Assembly: GCA_026984415.1 (NCBI GenBank)
Contig: JALSSE010000319.1
Location: forward strand, 1-9,478
DNA from: Hydrogenothermaceae bacterium
GTDB taxonomy: Bacteria; Aquificota; Aquificae; Hydrogenothermales; Hydrogenothermaceae
Length of the DNA stretch: 9,478 bases
Direction of reading: 5' to 3'
Notes under the pieces: generated by a model
The model's input: only the letters and a program-made list of their open reading frames with translations
Databases searched by the model: none
Told to the model about the DNA's origin: nothing
Made by a program: the position numbers and the translations under genes
Part shown: positions 1 to 5,710 of the stretch, one piece after another
How the letters are laid out: every line of letters begins with the position of its first letter
Numbering within the stretch: position 1 is the first letter of the stretch

Positions 1-430
1 CTATATCAAAAGAAGATAAAAATAGGAAAATAGAAGAAAGTAAAAGGTAAAACAAAGACACAGCAAGGTATTTAATCGTTATTGGTTTTATATTTTTTAC
101 AACAGGAAAAATATTTATTTCAAATAGAACCACAGCAATTAAAAAAATAGTTGAAGCTAAATTTAAATTATTGAGATAAAGAAAAAAAGAAAAAAGTATT
201 AATAAAAATAAAACAACAAAAGAAAGTTTTTCAAATTTGAGTTTCTCCTGCTGTGAATTCGGAACAATCTGATACATCGCACTGATAAGTGTAATTGCTA
301 TAAAACCAAATACAGCTGTTAATCCTATATGTAAATAATCATCTCCAATCAATTTAAAAAATAAAGATACAATCAGATTAAAAAAAGCTAAAATAAATAA
401 TAGAGGAGTTGCTTTAGAAATATAAAACAT
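1..430 (-). CDS. Partial multi-pass membrane protein, possibly heme-copper-oxidase-I-like or NnrS-like
   Basis: The minus strand is open from an ATG at 430-428 to the window edge, giving about 143 residues with no stop; the C-terminus lies outside the window. The protein is almost entirely hydrophobic, with several predicted membrane helices (roughly residues 8-27, 33-55, 68-90, 95-110 and 120-140) and short polar loops. Residues around 35-58 carry a histidine followed by a helix ending in AMYQIVP. This resembles the 'H..G...(T/I)..GA(L/M)Y...P' pattern of cytochrome oxidase subunit I-like and NnrS-like membrane proteins, but I recognise only the pattern, so the family call is weak. The upstream Shine-Dalgarno sequence (GGACAGGG) is modest. 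The gene is divergent from the globin-coupled sensor, and the candidate operator at 453-476 lies between them. If it is NnrS-like, a role in NO or heme-copper physiology would fit its neighbours, but that is inference. Confidence 0.6.
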   Translation of the reverse strand, partial: MFYISKATPLLFILAFFNLIVSLFFKLIGDDYLHIGLTAVFGFIAITLISAMYQIVPNSQQEKLKFEKLSFVVLFLLILFSFFLYLNNLNLASTIFLIAVVLFEINIFPVVKNIKPITIKYLAVSLFYLLLSSIFLFLSSFDI

Positions 431-452
431 GTTTACACCCTGTCCATTAATA

Positions 453-476
453 ATTTAAGATAATTAAATCCTGAAT
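453..476. promoter_or_regulatory. Candidate second operator, degenerate copy of the 3056-3079 palindrome
   Basis: The site begins with the same eight bases as the perfect palindrome at 3056-3079 (ATTTAAGA) and matches it at 17 of 24 positions without gaps. It has dyad symmetry about the same centre: ATTTAAGAT on the left pairs with ATCCTGAAT on the right at 7 of 9 positions. It lies between two divergent genes, 24 bases before the sensor start. It overlaps or sits just upstream of a plausible -10 for the sensor (TATTAT, 476-481). Binding by the Rrf2 regulator encoded at 2199-2624 is inferred. The high A+T content of the region raises the chance of a coincidental match. Confidence 0.4.
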
Positions 477-489
477 ATTATAACAATTT

Positions 490-495
490 GGAGAG
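490..495 (+). promoter_or_regulatory. Shine-Dalgarno that sets the sensor start at 500
   Basis: GGAGAG lies at 490-495, and its GGAG core ends six bases before the ATG at 500. An upstream in-frame TTG at 488 would overlap this site, so it cannot be the start served by it. This supports ATG 500 as the true start. Confidence 0.65.
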
Positions 496-499
496 TGGA

Positions 500-1405
500 A
501 TGATTGAAAGTTTTGAGGATATTAAAAAAGATTTTCTTTTTACAGAAGAAGATGTTGAAAGGATAAAAAAGCTAAAACCTATTATGGAAAAATACACAGA
601 TGAATTTATAGAGCAGTTTTACCATTACATATCAAATTTTAAAGAAACAAAAAAGTATTTAGACACCCCTGAAAAAATATCAAAACACAAAAAAGAGTTA
701 AAAAAGTGGTATATGGAGCTTTTTTCTGGTAAATACGATTACGAATACTTTATGAAACTTTACAAAATAAGTGAAACCCACGTAAAAATAGGATTACCTA
801 CCCATTATATAAACTCTTCTTTTAATTTTATAAGAAATTTTATTATTGAAAAAATCAATCAGGAACTTGGACTTACCCACGAAAGAAATGAAGCTGTTAA
901 ATCAATCGGAAAACTTTTAGATATAAACCTTGACGTCTTAACTTTTGCTTACCGTGAAGAAGAACTTACAAAATTTGCCATGATGTCAAAGGCAGAAAAA
1001 ACCATACTAAAATTTTCTAAAAAATTTATTGATGTTTTAGAATTTGGTCTTGTTCTGGCTTTAATAATTGTTTCATTTTTTGGTTTCTCACTTTTTGCTA
1101 AAGACTTTTACCATTTACTATCTTTAGACGTTGACTACACCCATGGAATTTTAACAATACTTGGTGATTTATTAATACTCTGGGCTATTGTGGAATTAAT
1201 GAATGAAGAAATAAGCCACCTTAAAGGTGGCCAGTTTGCTATAACTGCATTTATTGCACTGGCAATTGCAGCTGTATTGAGAAAAATTTTAATAATCTCC
1301 CTCTCCCCTGAGAAAAAAATAGATTTGGCAATTTATGGTGGAATTGTTCTTTTACTAAGTTTATCCTACTGGCTTTTATACAAACATCAGGAAAAAAGTA
1401 AATAA
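500..1405 (+). CDS. Globin-coupled sensor fused to a PsiE-like four-helix membrane domain
   Basis: Starting at ATG 500 the protein has 301 residues in two parts. Residues about 8-155 form a sensor globin (protoglobin/globin-coupled sensor type). The expected proximal heme histidine is His94 in THVKIGLPTHY, matching the H-V-(K/R)-I-G-L signature of HemAT-like sensors. Residues about 178-295 hold four hydrophobic helices with polar connectors. Their pattern, including the acidic VELMNEEI loop near 231-238 and AAVLRKILI near 257-265, resembles the PsiE (phosphate-starvation-inducible E) family. There is no methyl-accepting, GGDEF or kinase output domain. The globin presumably sits in the cytoplasm and binds O2, NO or CO, passing a signal to the membrane domain, whose output is unknown. 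The gene converges on the hemerythrin-globin operon with a one-base gap to the cupin stop. It is preceded by the candidate operator at 453-476. The sensor globin call is firm; the PsiE call is good but made by eye. Confidence 0.82.
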   Translation: MIESFEDIKKDFLFTEEDVERIKKLKPIMEKYTDEFIEQFYHYISNFKETKKYLDTPEKISKHKKELKKWYMELFSGKYDYEYFMKLYKISETHVKIGLPTHYINSSFNFIRNFIIEKINQELGLTHERNEAVKSIGKLLDINLDVLTFAYREEELTKFAMMSKAEKTILKFSKKFIDVLEFGLVLALIIVSFFGFSLFAKDFYHLLSLDVDYTHGILTILGDLLILWAIVELMNEEISHLKGGQFAITAFIALAIAAVLRKILIISLSPEKKIDLAIYGGIVLLLSLSYWLLYKHQEKSK

Positions 1406-1406
1406 T

Positions 1407-1742
1407 CTATAAAGAAATTTTATGGTGTTGTGGATTCGGTGTAATAACCGCCTCCACAACCATATCTTCTAAAGCTTCAAATCCGTGAGGTTCTTTAGGG
1501 TCATACTTTATAGATTCACCAGTATCCAGCTCAACATAATTTTCCACACTGCCAATATAAAATTTTCCTTTTCCCTTTACAACTGTTGTTATAACTTCAG
1601 AAGGTGAGGAATGTAAATTAATTTTTTGACCTTTTTTTAAATAAAAATGAATAAGGATAATATTCGGCGTTTCAACCAATCTTTCTGTGTAAGGTCTCTT
1701 ATCGCTAAACTTATTTTCATCAAACTTTATTACAGTTGCCAT
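1407..1742 (-). CDS. Small single-domain cupin protein
   Basis: A 111-residue protein with one cupin barrel. Motif 1 is seen as Gly38, then His44, Ser46 and Glu49 (KGQKINLHSSPSEV), so the second His of the usual HxH pair is replaced by Ser. Motif 2 is seen as Gly75 followed by Pro82 and His86 (TGESIKYDPKEPHGFEA). His44, Glu49 and His86 could still bind a metal ion. Substrate and reaction cannot be read from the sequence; small cupins of this kind include dioxygenases, isomerases and pure binding proteins. It is the last gene of the hemerythrin-Rrf2-globin-cupin operon, 12 bases after the globin stop and behind a moderate AAGGATG ribosome site. Its setting suggests a role in the O2/NO response. 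The tail PQHHKISL holds two further histidines of unknown meaning. Confidence 0.8.
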   Translation of the reverse strand: MATVIKFDENKFSDKRPYTERLVETPNIILIHFYLKKGQKINLHSSPSEVITTVVKGKGKFYIGSVENYVELDTGESIKYDPKEPHGFEALEDMVVEAVITPNPQHHKISL

Positions 1743-1754
1743 TTTTACATCCTT

Positions 1755-2186
1755 TTATTTTGCTGTTTCTAACTCTTTATAAACTTTCTCTTCTTCCTTT
1801 ATTAACACATCTGCCAAAAAGTTATATGCTTCTTCCCATGCTTTTAAAACTTCTTCTTCAGGGTTTAAAATCTCTTTAATTGCAGACAATAGTGCATCTC
1901 CAACCATTGGATAATGCTCAGGTTTTACTTCTGTTTCAACGTGTTTTTGAACCATCTTATCAATTGCTTTTTCTAAAGCTGGTAGGTTATCAACATTTGA
2001 TGCATAGGCAATTATTGCGTTTGCAAGAATTCTGTACTGTTCAGGGGGAGCATTCTTAAACATTTCCCTTGTTTCTGGGTATTTAGAGAAAAGGATTTCA
2101 TACATCCTTGTCGTTATTTGTTCTCCTTTTTCCCTTAGAACTGGGGCTGTAGACTTAACTACTTTAATTGTTTCTGGTTTTAGCAT
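1755..2186 (-). CDS. Single-domain globin, thermoglobin/flavohemoglobin-head type
   Basis: A 143-residue globin that aligns by eye along its length with the heme domain of flavohemoglobin Hmp and with Vitreoscilla-type globin. The key residues are present: Tyr29 (B10), Phe43 (CD1), Gln50 (E7) and His82 (F8, in QKHVETEVKPEHYP). Tyr92 and Glu132 match the His-Tyr-Glu network of Hmp. The FAD and NAD-binding reductase domains are absent, so any NO dioxygenase activity would need a separate electron donor. A stand-alone globin of this kind, thermoglobin, is known from Aquifex aeolicus and binds O2 very tightly. The gene lies directly behind the Rrf2 regulator (12 bases) with a strong AGGAGG ribosome site. 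This placement suggests induction by NO or oxidative stress. O2 scavenging, or NO detoxification in a microaerophile, is the most likely role. Confidence 0.92.
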   Translation of the reverse strand: MLKPETIKVVKSTAPVLREKGEQITTRMYEILFSKYPETREMFKNAPPEQYRILANAIIAYASNVDNLPALEKAIDKMVQKHVETEVKPEHYPMVGDALLSAIKEILNPEEEVLKAWEEAYNFLADVLIKEEEKVYKELETAK

Positions 2187-2198
2187 AAAATCTGCCTC

Positions 2199-2624
2199 CT
2201 ATAGTTTGATATTTACTTTTTTTTCTATTTCTTTTTCTATCTCTTCAAGGTTTGTATTTTTAAACATCTCAAAAATCTGTTTTCTTTTTTCAGCCCATTT
2301 TTCATGGATTGCACAGGGTTCTGTATCTGAGCATTCCTTAAAACCTAAAATACACTCTATAAAAAAAGAATCTCCGTCTATTGCTTCAACAATCTGTAAA
2401 AGATTTATTTCTGAAGGGTTTTTAGCCAGTTTTACCCCACCTTTTGGACCTCTATGGGATATTAAAAAACCAGCTTTTACAAGTTTTTGCAGTATCTTTG
2501 ACAAAAAGAAAAAGGAAAGGTTTAAATCTTTAGCTATTTCCTGTATTGATACATAATCCTCTTTCTGATTATTTACTATATAAACCATAGCCCTAATTGC
2601 ATCTTTACAGGCTGCAGAAAGCAT
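2199..2624 (-). CDS. Rrf2-family Fe-S transcriptional regulator, NsrR-like
   Basis: A 141-residue Rrf2-family regulator. Residues about 1-65 form the winged helix-turn-helix: the recognition region is IQEIAKDLNLSFFFLSKILQKL (about 27-48), followed by the family wing GFLISHRGPKGGVKLAK. Residues 66-85 hold the usual LLQIVEAIDGD segment. Cys91, Cys98 and Cys104 form a three-cysteine cluster (C-x6-C-x5-C) expected to hold an iron-sulfur cluster, as in NsrR and IscR. The spacing and the globin and hemerythrin neighbours favour an NO- or redox-sensing NsrR-like role over Fe-S assembly control, but the family alone does not prove it. The gene is second in its operon; its AAGGAGGG ribosome site overlaps the end of the hemerythrin gene. 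Self-regulation through the palindrome at 3056-3079 is likely. Confidence 0.9.
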   Translation of the reverse strand: MLSAACKDAIRAMVYIVNNQKEDYVSIQEIAKDLNLSFFFLSKILQKLVKAGFLISHRGPKGGVKLAKNPSEINLLQIVEAIDGDSFFIECILGFKECSDTEPCAIHEKWAEKRKQIFEMFKNTNLEEIEKEIEKKVNIKL

Positions 2625-2634
2625 AATACCCTCC

Positions 2635-3036
2635 TTATTCCTGTATAAAGTTTGCCAGATATCCAGCTGTTACTGCATCCATAGTGTTAATGTGATTTAT
2701 TATCCAAGGTAAAAACTCATTTTCAAGGTAGTTTTTTATAAGATTTATGTCTTTTGTTTTTTCCCATTCTTTTTCAAGTCTTGCAAGCTGCTGCAAAACC
2801 ATATCATGTTCACTTATATGTATTGGGTAGGCAAAAAAGTTGTATTTCTCCATTTGTGTCTGTTCGTATAAAAAATGTTCTTTTACATCTTTAATAAACT
2901 CTTTAAAAAGCTTATCAACCTCTTTTTCATCTTGATTTTCTATAGCCTCAAGAAGTCTATTAATAACTTCAACTTCTTGATTATGGATTTCATTCATCTT
3001 ATTTAATGCAACCTGTGGAACTTCTTTTACAAACAT
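2635..3036 (-). CDS. Bacteriohemerythrin-like diiron protein
   Basis: A 133-residue four-helix protein with all seven expected ligands of a hemerythrin diiron centre: His18, His54, Glu58 (EHFLYEQ), His73 and His77 (PIHISEH), and His115 and Asp120 (WIINHINTMD). The spacing follows the family pattern H...HxxxE...HxxxH...HxxxxD. The N-terminal tryptophan common in bacteriohemerythrins is missing, so it may belong to the broader hemerythrin-like (HHE) group. Such proteins bind O2 reversibly, and some store, deliver or react with O2 or NO. It is the first gene of the operon, with a strong AGGAGG ribosome site seven bases before the start and the 24-base palindrome 20 bases upstream. No signal peptide is seen, so it should be cytoplasmic. 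Confidence 0.9.
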   Translation of the reverse strand: MFVKEVPQVALNKMNEIHNQEVEVINRLLEAIENQDEKEVDKLFKEFIKDVKEHFLYEQTQMEKYNFFAYPIHISEHDMVLQQLARLEKEWEKTKDINLIKNYLENEFLPWIINHINTMDAVTAGYLANFIQE

Positions 3037-3055
3037 TCCATTTCCTCCTTTTTTA

Positions 3056-3079
3056 ATTTAAGACTTTTTAGTCTTAAAT
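3056..3079. promoter_or_regulatory. Perfect 24-base palindrome, candidate Rrf2/NsrR-like operator
   Basis: Arms ATTTAAGACT (3056-3065) and AGTCTTAAAT (3070-3079) are perfect inverted repeats around a TTTT centre. The site lies in the 98-base gap upstream of the hemerythrin operon and adjoins a -10-like TATATT on the minus strand (3082-3077), where a repressor would block initiation. Rrf2 proteins such as NsrR bind long AT-rich palindromes, and the outer AAGA/TCTT bases resemble known NsrR sites, although the core differs. It could in principle be a hairpin in the leader RNA, but no role as a terminator fits its position before the first gene. Confidence 0.6.
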
Positions 3080-3134
3080 ATAAGATAAAGAATTTACAGG
3101 GAAATAAATATGATTGATGTCAGGTTATCAGAAC

Positions 3135-4023
3135 TCAGATTATTTCATGTAAAGGAATATCTCCTTCTAATTTTGGATAATTTTCTATTCCCTTTCCCGT
3201 TGCGACTTTTAAAAAGGTATCAACCCACCACGTTATATCGTATTTTTTTACGTGGTTTCTGAGGTTTTCCATTCTTTTCTTTTTTCTTTTTCAGTAAGAT
3301 TTAATACAAATTTAAGAAGGTCTGCATTTTTTTCTGTATGGTAAGGATTTATCAAAAAACTGTCTTTATAAAGCTCTGTTGAAGCACCTGCAAACTCACT
3401 AAGAACTAAAACACCTTTTTTATCAACATTTGAAGCTATAAACTCTTTAGTAACAATATTCAAACCATCTCTAATTGGTGTAATAATGGAATTCTGAAAA
3501 ACAGTTCTGGAGTTGGAAATAGAATATGAAGAAAAAATCCTGTTTTTAATTTCTTATTTTCTTTTTTTAGATACTTTGGTAAAAGAAAAAAATGATAATC
3601 ATGAACCCAGACAAAATCCTCTTCTTTAGATATTTCAAGGATTTTCCTTGCAAATTTTTTATTTACGGAAATGTAAGCCTTATAGTAATCTTCTTCAAAA
3701 CGGCAAAACTGGGGAAATCCATGGAATAAAGGCCACATTATCTTATTTGAAAAGCCGTTAAAAAAACTTTCTCTTTCTTCTTTTTTTAAAGGTACTGGAA
3801 ATAGATTAAACCCCTCTGACTTTCCTGTTTCCTGTATTAATTTTTTTATTTTATCGTTGTAAAAATCACTGCCGTGCCACCCTATCCAGACTGCTTTTCT
3901 TCTATGGTATGACTGCTTTAACGCTGTCACAAGACCACCGGGACTAACCCTTACTTTATAGTCTTTTCCCAATTTTTCTATAAACACTGGAAGTAAGGCT
4001 GATACAACAACTAATTTTCCCAT
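3135..4023 (-). pseudogene. otsA: Broken GT20 glycosyltransferase (trehalose-6-phosphate synthase-like), internal deletion plus frameshift
   Basis: The N-terminal part (ATG at 4023) is recognisably OtsA-like: RVSPGGLVTAL, WIGW, FHGFPQF, YISVNKKFA, WVHDYH and GFFLHI. The family pattern stops after FPTPELFFRIP. Immediately downstream, in another frame, the sequence resumes with the C-terminal signature IITPIRDGLNIVTKEF, followed by GVLVLSEFAGASTEL and INPYHTEKNADLL. About 190-200 residues of the normal protein are missing, including the E/R-x-DYSKG nucleotide-sugar-binding region. The junction is near 3485-3498. A second lesion, an apparent loss of one base in the A-rich run at 3275-3285, shifts the frame again. 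The true tail (MENLRNHVKKYDITWWVDTF onward) then reads to a TGA at 3137-3135. Other conserved positions are also changed: SNR near the start is SAL, and HIPFP is HILFP. No intact synthase can be made. It was the last gene of the HIT-GGCT-permease operon. A sequencing or assembly error cannot be excluded for the one-base change, but it would not explain the large deletion. Confidence 0.88.
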
Positions 4024-4035
4024 TTTATCCCCACT

Positions 4036-5346
4036 TTAAATTAATTTTTTACTTTTTTTCCTTTCTGTAAATGTTCTGTGTGTTATTGATTTATAAATCA
4101 GTTCAAAAACAAAAGCAAGTACAAAAACAATAATAGATGTAAAAAACACAACTTTTTCTGACTTCCACTGGTATATAACAAGGGTTAAGAATACCATACA
4201 CACAATAACAAAGCTAAATACAATCAGAGCCTTACTTCCTTTTGTTTCCTCGGAAAGTCTGTAATGGGAAATAATTACAAAAAGGTAAATAATAAGGCTA
4301 AAATAACTGGTTATAGAAGCTATTTCTTCAAGATTAAAAGCTATTACAAAGAACATACTTAACCCTGATGTAATATACAGACCTACACTACCTGAAAACC
4401 ACACTTTCCTTTCAAATTCCTTAGGTAATTCTCCCTTTTTTGCTAAAGCGTATGCTATATTAGCCCCACCGTAAAGGGTTGCATTTATTGCTGAAGACGT
4501 TGAAAACATAGCCCCAAGGGCAACAAGTGTAAAACCAATTCCGCCTAAAAATGGTTTTGCAGCTTCTGCAAGGGCGTATTCTTGAGCTTTTGATAATCCT
4601 TCTGTTCCTAAATTTCCAAGGGCTACAATTGATATTAAAATGTAAATTATAGAAACGACTGAAAGACTTATGTATATTGCGAGAGGTACATTTTTTTCAG
4701 GATTTTTTATATTTTCTGATGCATTTGTAATTAATCCAAAACCTGTGTAAGTTAAAAACAAAATAGAAGCTGCAAAAAATATGTTAAATATATGTTTCTG
4801 GTCTAAAATAGGTTTAATAAATTCTGGATTTATAGTCCATATTCCAAATACAATAAAAATCCCAAGAATTGATAGCTTGATTAAAACAATAAAAAATTCA
4901 GCTTTCCCTACTGCCTTTGAACCAAAAAAGTTAAGGGCTGTGAAAAATGAAATTATCGTAATCTCAACAACACCGAGATAAAATGATGTTAGAGGGAGTT
5001 TTATTAAAGCAAGGAAATACCCTGCAAATGCTTTTGAAAAAAGGGAAATAGAAACTACATAGATAAACCACATCAAAATACTTAATGTTCCTGTTATGTA
5101 GTTGTCCCCTATACCTCTTATGATAAATTCTATTGGTCCAGCATTTGATATATATTTTGAGCCTAATTTTGCATAGGAGTACGCTATCAGATAAGCAACC
5201 AATCCAGCAAGAAAAAACGATATAGGAAGGTTATTTTCTGCAATACTTGCCCCAACACCGAGAATAGAAAAAATTCCTGCTCCTATCATTGTTCCGACAC
5301 CAATGGAAACAGCTTCCCATAGACCAAGTTTATACTCTTTTTTCAT
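4036..5346 (-). CDS. APC-superfamily amino acid permease
   Basis: A 436-residue integral membrane protein with about 12 hydrophobic helices. The first helix carries the family's substrate-binding signature GVGTMIGAGIF at residues 16-26, after a short basic cytoplasmic start. The later segment FGLITNASENIKNPEKNVPLAI matches the 'E...NP..NVP.AI' loop after the sixth helix of APC transporters. The C-terminus is basic (ERKKSKKLI), as expected for a cytoplasmic tail. It probably imports or exchanges amino acids or related amines in the inner membrane; the substrate is not evident. The ATG at 5346 is preferred over the GTG at 5352 because the GGAG ribosome site lies at 5355-5352. It is third in the operon after HIT and GGCT, and 12 bases upstream of the broken GT20 gene. 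Confidence 0.88.
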   Translation of the reverse strand: MKKEYKLGLWEAVSIGVGTMIGAGIFSILGVGASIAENNLPISFFLAGLVAYLIAYSYAKLGSKYISNAGPIEFIIRGIGDNYITGTLSILMWFIYVVSISLFSKAFAGYFLALIKLPLTSFYLGVVEITIISFFTALNFFGSKAVGKAEFFIVLIKLSILGIFIVFGIWTINPEFIKPILDQKHIFNIFFAASILFLTYTGFGLITNASENIKNPEKNVPLAIYISLSVVSIIYILISIVALGNLGTEGLSKAQEYALAEAAKPFLGGIGFTLVALGAMFSTSSAINATLYGGANIAYALAKKGELPKEFERKVWFSGSVGLYITSGLSMFFVIAFNLEEIASITSYFSLIIYLFVIISHYRLSEETKGSKALIVFSFVIVCMVFLTLVIYQWKSEKVVFFTSIIVFVLAFVFELIYKSITHRTFTERKKSKKLI

Positions 5347-5351
5347 TTCCA

Positions 5352-5355
5352 CTCC
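5352..5355 (-). promoter_or_regulatory. Shine-Dalgarno that sets the permease start at 5346
   Basis: Read on the minus strand, GGAG (5355-5352) lies five bases before ATG 5346. The alternative GTG at 5352-5350 overlaps the last base of this site and could not use it. Confidence 0.6.
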
Positions 5356-5362
5356 AGAATTT

Positions 5363-5710
5363 TTAACTGAATTTTCCTGTTTTTATTTTTCTTAAATCAG
5401 AAACATCTTTTAAATAAACATATATAAAAGCTTCAACGATACCTTTTCCTGTATAGACCTTTTCCTTAACCCTTTTGTATAATAAACCTTCATCTTCAAC
5501 CTCGTCTAATAATTTTAAAGTTTTATCATCTACTTCATAAATTTCACCAAAGACTTTTCCTTTTCCTTTAATAACAGCAGGATACCAGTCTACGATGTAC
5601 ATTTCATAACCTTCAATAAAACCTTCCCCTAAAAATTTCCCAGATTCAAGGTAAAAATGGAGCCTAAATCCCCTTTTTAATGTCCCATAAACAAAAACTC
5701 TGTGTTTCAT
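5363..5710 (-). CDS. Gamma-glutamylcyclotransferase-like (GGCT/AIG2/YtfP family) protein
   Basis: A 115-residue protein of the GGCT fold. It begins with the diagnostic VYGTLKRG (residues 7-14), which forms the phosphate-like binding loop. It has a central YPAVIKGKGKVFGEIYEV region, as in YtfP-type proteins. The LDEVEDEGLLYKR segment (68-80) aligns with the family's LDxxEG...YxR, making Glu72 the likely catalytic acid. Members release 5-oxoproline from gamma-glutamyl amines or act on related gamma-glutamyl conjugates; several bacterial ones have no known substrate. The gene overlaps the HIT gene by four bases (ATGA), indicating translational coupling, and is followed within 16 bases by the permease. 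A link between gamma-glutamyl chemistry and amino acid transport is possible but unproven. Confidence 0.88.
   Translation of the reverse strand: MKHRVFVYGTLKRGFRLHFYLESGKFLGEGFIEGYEMYIVDWYPAVIKGKGKVFGEIYEVDDKTLKLLDEVEDEGLLYKRVKEKVYTGKGIVEAFIYVYLKDVSDLRKIKTGKFS

Noticed and set aside
1215..1231. Perfect six-base stem hairpin (GCCACC, loop TTAAA, GGTGGC) as a terminator or attenuator
   Set aside because: It lies inside the sensor coding sequence (residues SHLKGG), has no following T run, and the reading frame continues for more than 170 bases.
2206..2556. 116-residue plus-strand frame opposite the Rrf2 gene
   Set aside because: It is a Phe/Ser/Lys-rich antisense shadow of a gene with clear family motifs and a strong ribosome site on the minus strand.
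3056..3079. The palindrome as a rho-independent terminator for the operon ending in the broken GT20 gene
   Set aside because: Its stem is AT-rich (only two G-C pairs per arm) and it lies over 50 bases beyond the GT20 stop, next to the hemerythrin promoter, which fits an operator better.
3248..3463. A 71-residue frame starting MNIVTKEFIASN as a separate small gene
   Set aside because: It is the C-terminal piece of the broken GT20 gene. The family motif IITPIRDGLNIVTKEF continues upstream of its apparent start, and its last residues (EWKTSETT) arise from the second frameshift.
4781..4981. 66-residue plus-strand frame within the permease gene
   Set aside because: It is antisense to the transmembrane-helix coding region of the APC permease, with no family signal.
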